62,500 nt of DNA from Symbiodinium natans (taxonomy: Eukaryota; Sar; Dinophyceae; Suessiales; Symbiodiniaceae), in NCBI GenBank assembly GCA_905221605.1, contig CAJNDS010002314.1, positions 128,678-191,177 on the forward strand, written 5' to 3'. Below are positions 32,401 through 44,540 of the stretch, in pieces. Below the pieces are notes generated by a model, which saw only the letters and a program-made list of their open reading frames with translations, did no database searches and was not told the DNA's origin. Numbering within the stretch: position 1 is the first letter of the stretch; the number at the start of each line of letters is the position of its first letter. The translations under genes and the position numbers were made by a program.

Positions 32401-33080
32401 CCCCCCCCCCCCAAAAAAAACCCTACTAAACCCTAATCCTCGCCCCCCCCCCCTCCCGAAAAAAAGGGAGGGACAAGCATGCAGAGAAACTGAGCAAAGG
32501 TTGCCCATGAGTCGACCCGAATTTCGGCGTAGGCTTCAGAGGGTCCCTCAGAGTTTAGGGTTTGGGGAGGTTTAGGGTTTAGGGTTTAGGGTTTGGGGTT
32601 TGGGGTTTAGGGTTTAGGGTTTAGGGACAACTTGAGACAGAGGGTAGGGGTAAAGGGTTACCGGCACCTCTGTAGTCGTCGTAGCAGCTGAAGTTGGAGT
32701 TGAGTTCTTTGCCTGCGAGGCATCTGGCGCTTCAGCTGGCAGATGTTGAAGTTGTTTCTTGGATATAGGGTTTAGGGTTTAGGGTTTAGGGTTTAGGGTT
32801 TGGGGTTTAGGGCTTGCTGGATTTAGGGCTCCAAGTCTCGGATGTCGTGGGGTTTGCGCATCTTCTTCACCTCAACACTTGCCTCCCTTCTTGTTGCTGC
32901 TGTTCAGGGTTCAGGGTTCAGGGTTTAGGGTTTAGGGTTTAGGGTTTAGGGTTCAGGGTTCAGGGTTCAGGGTTCAGGGTTTAGGGTTTAGGGTTCAGGG
33001 TTTAGGGTTAGGGCTTGGGGCTTGAGGCTTGGGGCTTAGGGCTTAGGGCTTAGGGCTTAGGGTTTAGGGTTTAGGGTTTA
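29206..33080. repeat. Telomeric-repeat mosaic
   Basis: Includes a (GTT)n tract at 29,400-29,445 and arrays at 30,733-30,836 (TTTAGGG), 30,948-31,050 (CCCTAAA) and 31,475-31,560. A TTGAGGG block lies at 31,625-31,700 and TTCAGGG/TTTAGGG blocks at 32,905-33,005. CTTAGGG units lie near 33,030-33,065, and a C run followed by A at 32,391-32,420. Spacers such as 29.59-29.94 kb contain GGTACC...GGGGTCC palindromic pieces related to the MITE families. No supported gene. Confidence 0.8.
30733..31050. repeat. Facing telomeric arrays around a short spacer
   Basis: TTTAGGG array (30,733-30,836) and CCCTAAA array (30,948-31,050) face each other across about 110 bp of unique sequence. Similar facing pairs occur at 5375-5884 (opposite polarity). 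Confidence 0.95.
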
Positions 33081-34190
33081 GGGTTTAGGCCGCGTCTTGG
33101 CGCAGCTATAATGACGCGACTTCTACGAAGAAGGCGGACAGGGCTTACTCTGGGATTTAGAAGTTTACGAGAATAAGGGACCCTTAATATAATGTAGACC
33201 CCCAAGCAAAAGGATTCCCTTACATAAGGACCCAAATGCGGTAAACCTAATTTGGGAAACCCCCATATCCTAAACCCTAAACCCGAAATCCTAAACCCTA
33301 AGCTCTAAAGCCTAAACCCTAAACCGGCCGGGCCCGAAAATATGGGACCCCTTTGATACACCCCTTCAGAGTTTAGGAGTTTAGAGGGGTTTAGGGTTTA
33401 CAACCTCCAGGCAGAAGGACCGCTAAATGCCAGGGCCCATGCCCATACCTTCTGTCCTTCCCTGCCCTGCAGAACCGACCCTAAACCTGCAACCCCGAAA
33501 CCTGGAAAAAGAACATCCAGACCGGTTGCAACAAATTTTGGCGTGCCCAAAGATAGTGCCCCGCACCCCGAAGCCCAGGAAAGCCCGAGCCAAACAGTGT
33601 CCTATATAAACCTTAAACCCTGATCCCAAACAGCAGCTCTCTTGACTCCATGCATGCTACGCCTAAGACAGTCTAGGGTGAAAATTCTCAAACCTCAAGC
33701 CCTGGCCCTAAACCCTAGTTATAGGCCCTTATGGGGTTTAGGGTTTAGGGTTTAGGGTTTAGGGTTTAGGGTTTAGGGTTTAGGGTAAACCCTAAACCCG
33801 AAACTGCGAATTCCGAAAACCCTCAACTGACCCCTAAATCCTATAAGCCGTGTAACCTTGAGCCCTTCTAACCCTTGTCTGGAAGACCCTCTCCAAAAAA
33901 CCCCAAAGCGAAAGGAGTGGGGACGGCTTGCGGTTCAAGGGTAGGGTCTAGGGTTTAGGGCCTTTTAGGGTTTAGGGTTTAGGGTTTAGGGTTTAGGGTT
34001 TAGGGTTTAGGGTTTAGGGTTTAGGGTTTAGGGTTTAGGGGCTTTAACAGCCACGCTCTGCCTCCATCCAACTCTTTCCCTCGCCAGGCCAGGGGCGGCC
34101 TGCCTTCTGCCCCAAACCTGCCTCCGCAAGGACTTTGGGGGTTTAAGGGTTTAGGGTTTAGGATTAGGGTTTGGGGTTTGGGGTTTGGGG

Positions 34191-34274
34191 TTCGGGGTTC
34201 GGGGTTCGGGGTTCGGGGTTCGGGGTTCGGGGTTCGGGGTTCGGGGTTCGGGGTTCGGGGTTCGGGGTTCGGGG
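34191..34274 (+). repeat. TTCGGGG array, 12 perfect units
   Basis: Exactly 84 bp of TTCGGGG, directly following three TTTGGGG units. A pure variant block. Confidence 0.97.
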
Positions 34275-34295
34275 CGTTTTAAGGTTTGGGTTCAT

Positions 34296-34373
34296 TGAAG
34301 TAGGGTCCTTTTTGGGGCCCCCTATGTAGTAAAGCACCCTTGCAGTATGGACCCCAAAGAAGGGACCCTAATA
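34296..34373. mobile_element. Small palindromic element
   Basis: TAGGGTCCTTTTTGGGGCC at the left pairs imperfectly with GGACCCCAAAGAAGGGACCC at the right. About 78 bp, MITE-like, non-coding. Confidence 0.5.
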
Positions 34374-34862
34374 TAAAGAGCCAGCCATCTGGCGCGAGCA
34401 TGCGCGTGCTAGAACTTCTGCCTTGGCCATCTAGCAAGCAGGATGAGTCAGAAGCTTTGGGAACCGTAGCATCCACAGCAGCTTCAATGACAGGGTCGTC
34501 TCGTGAATCTTCTGCGTTGCTCGAAACCAATTGTTGACTTCGTGGTGCAGGGACTCGTTTGAAGTAGTGCCTATCGGAAGCAGCTTCTTGTGGAGTCGAG
34601 AACATGGCGAAGGTGGAGATTGTTAAAGTACCACTCTCAGGTCGTGCAGCGGCGGCTGCCGAGTGCAGCAGCTGTCTTTGGGGTTCAAGGGGGGAGGGTT
34701 TGCGTACGAGTCTGCGTAGCCCTAGGATGAATGCCCCTCGCTTTGGCCTAGGGGCAAGAAAGGAGTAAGCCGGTAACTTTTAAACCCAAGCCCCTAAACA
34801 GGAGGGGAGGGCGGGGTGCTAAAGGCTCTTCTTCTTTTTTCACTCTTAGGGACTCTTTGACT

Positions 34863-35130
34863 ACTGTCTGAGGGTAGTTACATGGTCCCCTATGGGCCCT
34901 TTATATAGTCTGTACAAACTAAGGGCCCTTTTATACATCAGAACCCTTCAAAGTCCTAAACTCTAAACCCTAAACCCTCAAGCCCCCTGTAACTTGAAAT
35001 TATTCAAAACTTCAAACCCGAAACTCCCCGAAACTCCTCGAAACTTTCCTCGAAGCTTTCCCCGGACCTGAACCCTGAATAACCCTAAACCCTAAACCCT
35101 AAACCCTTTAAGGAGGTTAGGGGCCCTCAG
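34863..35130. mobile_element. AGTTACATGG family MITE, apparently interrupted
   Basis: The left part (AGGGTAGTTACATGGTCCCC to CATCAGAACCCTTCAAAG, 34,863-34,953) matches the copy at 46,189. The similarity resumes as TTTAAGGAGGTTAGGGGCC at about 35,106. The 150 bp between carries CCCTAAA heptamers at both edges and unique DNA in the middle. Confidence 0.5.
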
Positions 35131-35698
35131 ATACTGCGGGCATCTTCGTCTACGGTGCGGCCAGCAGAAATTGCAGCTTGGGGGTCTACACTCTGGGATG
35201 TTTTTAGGGTTTAGGGTTTAGGGTTTAGGGTTTAGGGTTTAGGGTTTAGGGATAGAAAATTGGTAGATCTACGATCACCCCCCAACACACATTAAGCAAG
35301 GTTGAGACTAGTTTGTGGGGGCGAGGACTGCGTCTTCGGCTGCTTTCCTTATAACACGAAACCCCTAACCCCTACTCCCGAAACCCTAAACCCTAAACCC
35401 TAGAACCCAAAATCTAAACCCTAACCCCTAAATCCTAAACCAGGAAGACGTCTACCCCATCTACCATTCCCTTGGGCTAATTGTTTTCGACAGATGCCGG
35501 CGGCTGGAAGAGGCTCGGTTTGCGGTTTAGGGTTTAGGGTTTAGGGTTTAGGGTTTAGGGTCTAAGGCCTAAGGATGCGGAGGGGGGGGGGGGGGGGGGG
35601 GTTTTGGGGGCCTGTGAAACCAGAAGCTCCGCACCTGAACTCACCCTATCACTCGGCCCTTACAAAAAGGGAATAAGGGCCAAAACCTAAACCCCCAT

Positions 35699-35938
35699 AA
35701 ACCCTAAACCCTAAACCCTAAACCCTAAACCCTAAACCCTAAGCCCTAAGCCCTAAACCCTAAACCCTAAACCCTAAACCCTAAACCCTAAACCCTAAAC
35801 CCTAAACCCTAAACCCTAAACCCTAAACCTAACCCTAAACCCTAAACCCTAAACCCTAAACCCTAAACCCTAAACCCTAAACCCTAAACCCTAAACCCTA
35901 AACCCTAAACCCTAAACCCTAAACCCTAAACCCAAGCC
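35699..35938 (-). repeat. Long CCCTAAA array
   Basis: About 34 heptamers, the longest array in the window, with rare CCCTAAG and one CCTAAAC phase slip. Confidence 0.97.
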
Positions 35939-37435
35939 CTAACCCCAAACCACAAACAACCGGAACAAGGACCTATTCTGGGTCCCAGTAAACCTGTCCT
36001 GGAAGGTTTAGCCTCCTCCAGAAGTGTGCGAAGCCGCATGTTCTCGTGCCGCGTGTGCTTCAGTTGCGCCTCAGGCATCTATCACGAGGCGCTCTTGCGA
36101 GGTTTGGCGACCCTAAAGTGCGACCTGTTAACGTAGACTTGTGAAACCCTGAAACGACTTAATAGGAATTATGCTTGCCCCTAAAGCCCCCCTAAACTTA
36201 CAAACCCGGAGATCTATGTTTAACCCAAAACCCTAAACCCTAAACCTTACACCCTAAACCCCTAAACCCCAAACCCAAACCCTAGAACCTCAGTCAAGCC
36301 TCTAGGTTTATAGTTGCTGCAGATGTTATGAGGGGCTTGCTATGGTGGCATTAGGTGGACTTGGGTGTCCAGAGCCCTATGTAGTATGGATTCCGGGTAC
36401 CGAATTCATGATCGTAGTATAAATGGGCCATCTAGGCTTTGCTCAAGAAACGCGTCCTGCGAGAAAGTTGTTCAATCATACAATATCTGCCGAGCCGTCA
36501 TCACCCTAAAACTCTTCCTTCCGTATGCACTCTCAGCAGTAGGGGGGGGAAAACCAGAAGTTGCGAAAAAAAAGAAAAAGAACTAAACAACCCTAAACCC
36601 TAAACCCCTATACTCCGTCACTCCGTAAGAGAAACAACGGTGCATTGTAGCCTCCAGCGTGCCCAGCATGGCGCGGTGAGCATGATGCAGCAAGACCTGC
36701 ATGCAAGAAACAGCTGTGCGTTTAAGGTTTTGAGGAAGCTTAGGGTTTAGAGCTTCGGGTTTAGGGATTCTTTCCAGCGATCTCAGGGCAACCTATATTG
36801 GGTTTTGGACACTTGCATCCACGGAGCAAAAGCGCTAAGGACAACCACTAGCAGGCTTCTCAAAAGTTTAAGTGGTTTAGGGTTTAAGTGGTTTAGGGTT
36901 TAGGGTTTAGGGTTTAGGGTCGTTTGACTCCTTTTTGTAGTTTCTACAACAACCCAAAAGGTTGAAGTCCGCAGCCAGCCAGAAGAAAAAAAATCCAAGG
37001 GAAGACCGGAAAACAGTCGTTCTTGCCACAGCACCCCGCGATCACAGTGTGACTAGGTTGAGGCGATGAACTATTTCCCTCCGAGCAAAAAAATCTTTAA
37101 TGACCTTTTTAATCCTTTTAAGGCCGCGAAACAGGACCCAGAACTCGCGGAATGAGGCTCCCTTTTGCCCAGGGCCTGAAGCATAAGCCCTGTAAGTTTT
37201 GTAAGCCCGATAAGCACCTATAAGCCCATAAGCGGCCGAAACCCTAAACCCCAAACCCTCACATCTAACCCGAAACCCCTAAACCCAAACCCTAAACACC
37301 AGGAGAAGACTCGAGACCCCGAAAACAACAGCGGAGAGCCGGTGTAGGGCTCCAGATATTTGAGGTCTGAACCCTAAACCCTGAACCCTAAACCCTAAAC
37401 CCTAAACCCTAAACCCTACTTAATCCCCTAAAGTC

Positions 37436-38389
37436 TCTCTCTCTCTCTCTCTCTCGCTCTCTCCCTCTCTCTCTCGGGGTTTTAAGGTCGAGTCTGGGGA
37501 GCGGGAGCCAAAGACGTTGGAGCGGGTTTGGGGTTTAGGGTTTAGGGTTTAGGGTTAAAGGTTTATAGGATTTGGGGTTTAGCGATCGGCCTGCGACTGA
37601 GCCAATGCTTCGGCGAAGGGATCCCCTGGACAGGTTGCGCTTCTTTAGGGTTCAACTTAGGGTTGTGGGTCTAGGGTCTACAGGGTGTAGAGTTCTGGAC
37701 ATGTTACTGCAAAGGTTCCGTAAACCAAGACTACCAAGACGCCAACTAAACCTGGAACTGTGTTCACGGAAGCAGACGAGTAGCAAGCAAAATGTGTTCT
37801 GGTGTGAAACTGACATGGCTAATTCCGCCAGCAACCCCCCCCACCACCACCACCCACCGGAAACAGAAAGGCATTCAAGTGTTAGAAGGAGGCTGGGGCC
37901 CACCTCCGTCTGCGTGCATCGCTACGCAGGCGTTCTCCATGTCTCTTTCGGCGACTGAGTTCAGGGGTTAGGGTTGAAGGTGTCACGTGCTACTAGGTTT
38001 GCCAGCACTCAGGGCTTTTCCCGCAACATCACGTCCTCAGCAATTTTCGAGGTCGTGTCGGGGATATTGTTTGGGGTGTCATTGTATACGAGACCTCTTC
38101 AAGGGCCTGGAAAGCGCAGATTTTCTGAATGAAGGACTTCGATTTGGGCGCAGGTGAAGTTCGCCGGGAGTGTTGGGGTGTACGGTGTAGTTAACCCTAA
38201 ACCCTAAACCCTGACCCCTAGGAAGCGCAGGAGCAAGAGGCTAGCAGGCAACATGCCGCAGAAGGGCACTTGAGACCTCTGGCAACTGCAGAATGTTCTG
38301 TTCTTGAGCTGAAGTACAAGCTCAAGAGTTGAGCTTTAGGGTTTAGGGTCTAGGGTTTAGGGTTTGGGGACTAGGGTTTAGGGTTTAGG
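37436..38389. other. CT microsatellite and unique spacer
   Basis: (CT)n at about 37,436-37,477 with a few interruptions, then mostly non-repetitive DNA to 38,340. A 128-codon frame on the plus strand (37,572-37,958) has no recognisable domain and an 83-codon antisense frame overlaps it. I do not call either. Confidence 0.6.
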
Positions 38390-38572
38390 GTGTGGGGTTT
38401 GGGGTTTGGGGTTTGGGGTTTGGGGTTTGGGGGCTGGGGTTTGGGGTTTGGGGTTTGGGGTTTGAGGTTTGGGGTTTGGAGTTTGGGGGCTGGGGTTTGG
38501 GGTTTGGGGTTTGGGGTTTGGGGTTTGGGGTTTGGGGTTTGGGGTTTGGGGTTTGGGGTTTGGGGTTTGGGG
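38390..38572 (+). repeat. TTTGGGG array
   Basis: About 25 TTTGGGG heptamers with occasional variants (GGCTGGGG, TTTGAGG). Gly/Phe/Trp and Pro/Asn/Lys frames on both strands are artefacts of the 7-bp period. Confidence 0.97.
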
Positions 38573-41500
38573 TCAGGGTGTAGGGACCAGGGCCGTGACA
38601 ATAAGTCATAGGCGTCTTAGGAAGAGATATCAGCTAGACCCAGGAGTATCCTAGGGATAACAAAAAGGGAACCTTTTTGGTTTCAAGGGGAGCATAAGGG
38701 AACCCCAACCGCAAAAAAAGGAAAGAAGGGCCTACTCCGGGTCCTAGAGGAGGTTCTAGCCGTTATAGGCGACATGCGCTGTGGCTGCAAGGGGCTGAGG
38801 GTATTTTGGTGGAAGTCGAAGCTTCGAGTTTAGGGTTTCGGGTGTTTCGTAAGTGTGATGTGATGTAGCGAAGCGCGGCATAATGTCATATTAGCATGTG
38901 TCCACAGGTATAAAACAAGCACTTCATGTGGCATTGTGGCATACCATCTTGCTTTGTCTTAGCCCCAAACCTAATACCCTGAGTGGAGCAGTGAGGGTTT
39001 CAGCAAGCGCGGTGCAACGAGCTTGGGTTTGTAATTCGGGTGGTTTAGGGTTTAGGGTTTAAAGTTTAGGGTCCAGGGCTTAGGGCTTAAGGGCTGTTAC
39101 AGGGTCTATGGCTTAGAGGTATGTACCCAGGGTCTATGGCTTATAGGTGTGTGCCCTAAACCCGAACCTACTATTTGCCTAATAACCTGAGAAGGGCAAT
39201 GTCGGGAGTATATGTCCCTTACTGTTGGGGGTTCTTAAGCACATGGTAGTAAACCCCAAAGCCCGCTTAGAGGACATGAAGCAGACATAAGCCCTCTACT
39301 GCGCCGGTTCATTCGCATGAATGCGCTCAGGAATTTGCAGGGCAGGCTGAGCCCTGAAGCCCTGAAGGGTGGGTTTTGGGTTTAGGGTTTAGGGTTTAGG
39401 GTTTAGGGTTTAGGGTTTAGGGTTTAGGGGTTGAGGTTGCTTGTCATTGGCTTCCTTTTTCGCACATCCCCTCAATCGCTGCTGGAATCGCTCTTCCGTG
39501 CATCAAGCGTGGACCGTCATCTGCCTAAACCCTAAACCCTAAACCCTAAACCCTAAACCCTAAACCCTAAATCCTAAACCCTAAACCCTAAACCCTAAAC
39601 CCAAACCCCAAACCCTAAACCGCAAAGCCGCAGAATGGGTCCATAGCTTGCAGTACCGGCTATACGCTTGGTGTTCCAGCCAGTCCCCGTCCGTAAACAA
39701 AAGTCGCGAGATCCTAGGGGTCACAGTAATAGAGGGTTCGGAAAAATCACAACCCTAAACCCTAAACCCTAAACCCTAAACCCTAAACCCTAAACCCTAA
39801 ACCCTAAACCCTAAACCTTAAACTAATCGTATTCCCTTTTGGTCTCTTTATAATGATACTACAACAACGCCCAAAACCCCATTAAAATTCTTAAGGCCCC
39901 CATATTTTGGCCCTTCTTCCCCCTTTTTGAGGGCTTAGGTTCCCTTGGCGGGCCCCTTTCACACCAAAAAAGGGGCACCGTTTTAAACCCTAAACCCTAA
40001 ACCCTAAACCCCAAACCCTCGGTTGCTCTTGGGATTAGGATCTCATGGCGCCTACTTCCGAGGCTAGGGCCTAGTAGCGCTCAGACTCAAGCTTTGAGTC
40101 TTTCAGTGGCTGTTTATATGCTGCCATGCTCTTTAGGGTTTAGGGTTTCGGGTTTAAGGTTTAGGGTTTAGGGTTTAGGGACCCAAGTTGAGAGAGCTAC
40201 CCGAATGAAGATGGTGGAAGGCAGGCAGACTGAACAATCAAGCTGGCATCACTCTACTCTAGTCTTTCTCAGGAAGGCGAGTCGACTGGCAGCTTGGCTT
40301 TAGGCTTTAGGCTTTAGGGTTTAGGGTTTAGGGTTTAGGGTTTAGGGTTTAGGGTTTAGGGAGTTCCGAATTGGGGCAAGGGTTCCAGGCTTAGGAAATG
40401 CGGTTGACGGTTTAGGGTTGAGAGTCCTTCACTACTATTTCAACCCCCCCCCCAAAAAAAAAAAAAAAAAGAGGAAAAAACACAAAAGACAACAGTCCCT
40501 ATATTCCCCTTATAAGGAAAATCTATTTCCATCTTTTGTTTTTTTTTTTGGGGGGGGGCGGGGGGGCGGGGGGGTTCTTAAGCAACTTGTAGTTTACTTG
40601 CTTCTCCAATAAACCATGGGGAAAGAAAGGCTAAACTTGACTATTCCTACTAAACAAGGAACCCTAAACCCTAAACCCTAAACCCTAAACCCTAAACCCT
40701 AAACCCTAAACCCTAAACCCTAAACCCTAAAAGTTTAAAGTTCAACTCTTGGCTAAGTAAAGTTTATCTTCGAGGCAGAAGTGTTTCGGGCTCAGTTTTG
40801 GTTTGGTGGCCTGGAGCTTCGGAGTTGTGGGAATCACCAGCCCTGTTTCCCATCAGGCGCTTTCCCTCTTTGTGTCATGCAGCAATCCCTAAACCCTGAA
40901 CCCTAAACCCTAAATAAACCCTAAACCCAAAACCCTAAGCCTTAGACCATACACCAGGGCCAGCGGCCCAACATAGTTGCGACAATGACCCTGAAGCCGG
41001 AACTGCACGTTCCTCTTGTAAGCACGGCAGGGTTCAGGTTCAGGGTTCAGGGTTCAGGGTTCAGGGTTCAGGGTTCAGGGTTCAGGCTTCAGGGTTTAGG
41101 GTTTAGGGCTTAGCCAGTAACTTGAGAATAACCGGAGCAGTTGTTGGTCTCAACCGGGCTTTATAAGCCGCCCCTAGCCGAAGACACGGGAAGAAGTGGC
41201 ACCTCCGGAATCGAAACCCTAAACCCTAAACCCTAAACCCTCAACCCTAAACCCAAAAATGCCACCGTAAACCGTAAAGTCTTATGCCGTTGAGGCTGCC
41301 ATGGTCCAATCGCGTGGTGCTGAAATGGGGCGCAGTTCTGCTTTAACTGCTTCTGATGCACCTAAGACCACGGGTTTAGGGTTTAGGGTTTAGGGTTTAG
41401 GGTTTAGGGTTTAGGGTTTAGGGTTTAGGGTTTAGGGTTTAGGGCCACTACTGGCAGGGTTTAGGGTTCAAAGTTTAGGGCTTCGGGCTTTAACTTGTCT

Positions 41501-42299
41501 AAGGGCTTGAGGTTTGAGAGCGCTGGAGTTAGGTGCATGTTCTGGTTGTTTTTCATGCTTGCCGACAATTGCAGCAGCATGTGGCAGCCCGACGGCGTCC
41601 GCGAAACTCTCAAACCCTAAGCCCTAAACCCTAAACCCAAAACCCAAAACCCTAAACCCTAAACCCTGAACCCCGAGGACTGGAAGCTGCATGGCTATAG
41701 TGGCTTTAGGGGTCCGTAGCGCACGGGCAGCGGCCCTTTCTCAAACAAACATCCTCTGCCTTGCCAAGCATCGGCATTCCCGCACATCCTTTTCCTCTCA
41801 CTCTATCTCTACATTCTACTATGGGTATATAGCGGTTAGGTTTAGGTTTTAGGTGTATATATATATAAATATGTATATACATCTATATACATATATGTAT
41901 GCCTTTATATATGTGGCTGTCTCTCCTCTCCGTGAAGAGCATGTAGAGGCATCTGGATTAATACAAGTCTTGCAACACTGTATGCATCAACTTACATCGA
42001 CATTGACAGTGTAGCCGTTCTTGTCGCAGCTCTTCTGCAACTCAGTGTTGCAGCTGTCGCCGTGCTTTCAAGGTTTACATGATTTAGGGCTTCAAGGTTT
42101 TGCAGGCTACATCTGTAAACCCTGAACCCTCAACCCTGAAAAAAACAACCCCACGTCGTGCTGTCCCAAAAGGCGAGACTGGAACAGTCGCCTCGTGAAA
42201 CATACCCTGCTTGCCTGTGGCGAACAAAGGCAGGTTCAAGCCCGATTAAGAATCAGGGCTTACAGCCACCCTAAATCCTAAAAACAAAAACTCTCAGGG
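38573..42299. repeat. Telomeric-repeat mosaic
   Basis: Arrays at 39,374-39,429, 39,528-39,620, 39,752-39,825, 40,311-40,362, 40,661-40,730 and 41,371-41,444, plus a TTCAGGG block at 41,037-41,090. A C(n)A(n)...T(n)G(n) palindrome lies at 40,444-40,585. AT-rich microsatellite-like DNA (TATATA, ATGTATATACAT) lies at about 41,850-41,915. No supported gene. Confidence 0.8.
38634..38747. mobile_element. CTAGACC...GGGTCCTAG MITE, uninterrupted
   Basis: Begins CTAGACCCAGGAGTA and ends with its near reverse complement CTACTCCGGGTCCTAG. The interior has AAAAAGGGAACC and GCAAAAAAAGGAAAGAAGG. Used as an empty reference for the copy at 8258-8486. Confidence 0.7.
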
Positions 42300-43259
42300 C
42301 TTAGTGTTTAGGATTTAGGCTTTCCGAACTCGTTCAAAATCCTGTACTGGGGTGGAGAGACAACGCGCCCCACATCCCACATCCCACAGCTGTGTGTCTA
42401 CAACCCCCTTGCCCAGAGTCGCCACTGCTCTGAGGACTGTTTTCAACACCCAGAGTCGCCACTGCTCTGAGGACTGTTTTCAACACTCCCGCTGAAAAAG
42501 ACGTCCGGAAAGCGAGCCTATCGACGGCCCAGATGTCCCAATGCCACTCGTCTCCCTAATCCCCAAACCCTAAACCCTAAACCCTAAACCCTCAACCACT
42601 AAGTTGCTCCCGAAACCCCTACTTGGGTGTGTAGGGTGTCGGCCTTTTAAGAACCAAGCCCTGGACCTCTGCACCCCTAACTTTAACCTGAACAACCCCC
42701 AAACCCCAGGGTTTAGGGTTTAGGGTTTCGGGTTTAGGGGGAAGGGAATGAGGCACCCCATATCCTCCTGAATCACCCTGTTAAGGGATTGTAGAAGGGC
42801 GCGTGATTTGTTTGATGAACCCTAAACCCTAAACTTAAACCCTTAACCCTAAACCCTAAACCCACACTTAGTGCTTGGCTTAAGTATAGGGTGAGGGGGT
42901 GCCTACCCCACATCAAGCTTCAGGTGTTTGTGCTTGGGCTTTAACCCCCCCCCAAAAAAAAAAACCTAAACCCTGAAGCCTCAACCCTCCACCAAGTTCT
43001 ACCTCTGGAACCCTAAACCCTAAACCCTAAACTAAGTGAGGGGTCGCTTCCGTCGAGCGACAGACCCCGAACGCTCGGCCGAGGGCCTTACAGCCCGAGC
43101 GCCCAAGCGAAAAGAGAAACGGAAAGGTGAGGGTTAAGCCTCACCGTCTGTCCTGGACAGGCCAACGGACATCGGCCTTTTTTGCGACAACGTCAGTACT
43201 CGGCTAAGGGATGGCCGGCACCCAGACCACCTTTAGCGTAGCTAAAGTATAACGCAAAG
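42300..43259. other. Mixed spacer with 37-bp tandem duplication
   Basis: Sparse heptamers plus unique DNA. A perfect 37-bp tandem duplication starts CCAGAGTCGCCACTGCTC (42,413-42,449 and 42,450-42,486). A C run followed by A lies at 42,945-42,964. No gene recognised. Confidence 0.75.
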
Positions 43260-44540
43260 CGAAACCCTTTGCCTCTGGAGGTGGTTCAGGGTTTTGGGTT
43301 CAGGGTTTGCCGGGCCCCCTTTCCGGCCCCTGGTAGCTGGATTCCTGGACCAGGAGGCCGGCAAGGGGTCCAGGCAGGCTGGTTGCTCAACTGCTTTTTC
43401 ACGGATTTTCGCCCGAGGGCCCCCCAATTCAAGGGCCCTGCCAAAAAAACCCCGGCCCACCCGACCAATGCCCCCCAAGGGGTCCCCGGCCCCACCAAGG
43501 GCTCCCCCCCAGTCCTGGCCAAGGGCCCCCTGCGCCGGCCCCCCAAGGCCCCCGCGCCAAGAACAAGGGCCGGGCAGAGGAAGGCCCCACGCGCCAAAGG
43601 GCCCCCGGGCGAAGAGGGCCGTACCAGAGCTGGAATCGATGGTTTTGCGCACCCCTCCATTTTACACCAGAAGCGCCAGGAAAGCCCAGGAAGCCCCCAA
43701 GAGGCGCCAAGAGCCACCAAAAGCTTCAAAAGCTGCAAAAGGCCCCCTAAAAGAAGGGGGACCACAAGATTTGTCCGTGCCTTGAATATTGAAAACGATG
43801 GTTTTAGGCACCCCTGCCCGCAATGAAAAATGTTGTTTTTTGGTACTGAAATCGATGGCTTTGGGCACCCCTCCATTTCACCCCAAAAGACCAGGAAAGC
43901 CCCAGGAAGCCCCCAAATCAGCAAGGGCCTCTACGGGCCCTGACGCGCCGAAAGCCCGAAAAGGGCCGAGGCTACCCCGAACCCCAGCTTAAACCCTAAC
44001 ACCGCAAAACCCTTCAAGCAAAAAGGGCCTCTACGGGCCCTAACGTGCCGAAGGCCCGAAAGGGCCGAGGCTACCCCGAACCCCAGCTTAAACCCTCGCG
44101 AATGAAATACTCATTGGCGCAAAAATTACTAGGTTCCCTGACCTTCAAATGAATAAAGCCTCTACGGCCCCTGACACGCCGAAGGTCCGAACAAGGCCCC
44201 GAGAGACCCCAAGAGCCACCAAAAGGCTTCAAAAGGCTTCAAAAGGCCCCCTACTGAAATCGATGGTTTTTTTCCTTCATTTTACCCCGACAGGGCCAGG
44301 AAAGCCCCCAGGAAGCCCCCAAACGGCCCCAAGAGCCACCAAAAGGCTTAATTGAGGCCCTTAAAGAAGGGGAATCCACGAGCAGGCACAAAGGGTTTCC
44401 CTGACCTTCACATTAAAAAGGGCCTCTACGGGCCCTGACACGCCGAAGGCCCGAAAAGGGCCGAGGCTACCCCCAACCCCAGCTTAAACCCAAACAGCGC
44501 AACTTTAAAAACATCAAAGCAAGCATCGGGGCACAAGAAA
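43260..44540 (+). repeat. GC-rich dispersed-repeat cluster
   Basis: Two interleaved motifs recur. One starts GGGCCTCTACGGGCCCT and continues through a GCCGAAGGCCCGAAAAGGGC-like stretch to CCCCAGCTTAAACC (near 43,925, 44,022, 44,156 degenerate, 44,420). The other is AATCGATGG followed by CCAGGAAAGCCC and AGAGCCACCAAAAGGC (near 43,633, 43,848, 44,256). GGGCC-TCTAC-GGGCCC is itself a small hairpin. Frames of 160-212 codons on both strands cover the first 600 bp but are Pro/Gly/Arg-rich and mutually overlapping. Coding is unproven. Confidence 0.7.

Larger units (their letters stand above)
33081..37435. repeat. Telomeric-repeat mosaic
   Basis: Arrays include 33,731-33,786, 33,963-34,041, 35,206-35,250 and the long 35,699-35,938. 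A run of about 20 G lies at 35,582-35,601. Spacers near 33.1-33.6, 34.28-34.95, 36.0-36.9 and 36.9-37.25 kb have only short open frames without domains. No supported gene. Confidence 0.8.

Noticed and set aside
37572-37958. 128-codon plus-strand frame
   Set aside because: No domain, low-complexity His/Pro segment, an overlapping antisense frame and heptamer-derived 5' part.
38371-38654. Gly/Phe/Trp and Pro/Asn/Lys frames of 60-76 codons
   Set aside because: Artefacts of the TTTGGGG heptamer array; the 7-bp period makes all frames equivalent.
43269-43924. Frames of 163, 185 and 212 codons on both strands
   Set aside because: Overlapping on both strands in GC-rich repeat DNA with Pro/Gly/Arg-biased products; not supportable as genes without transcripts.
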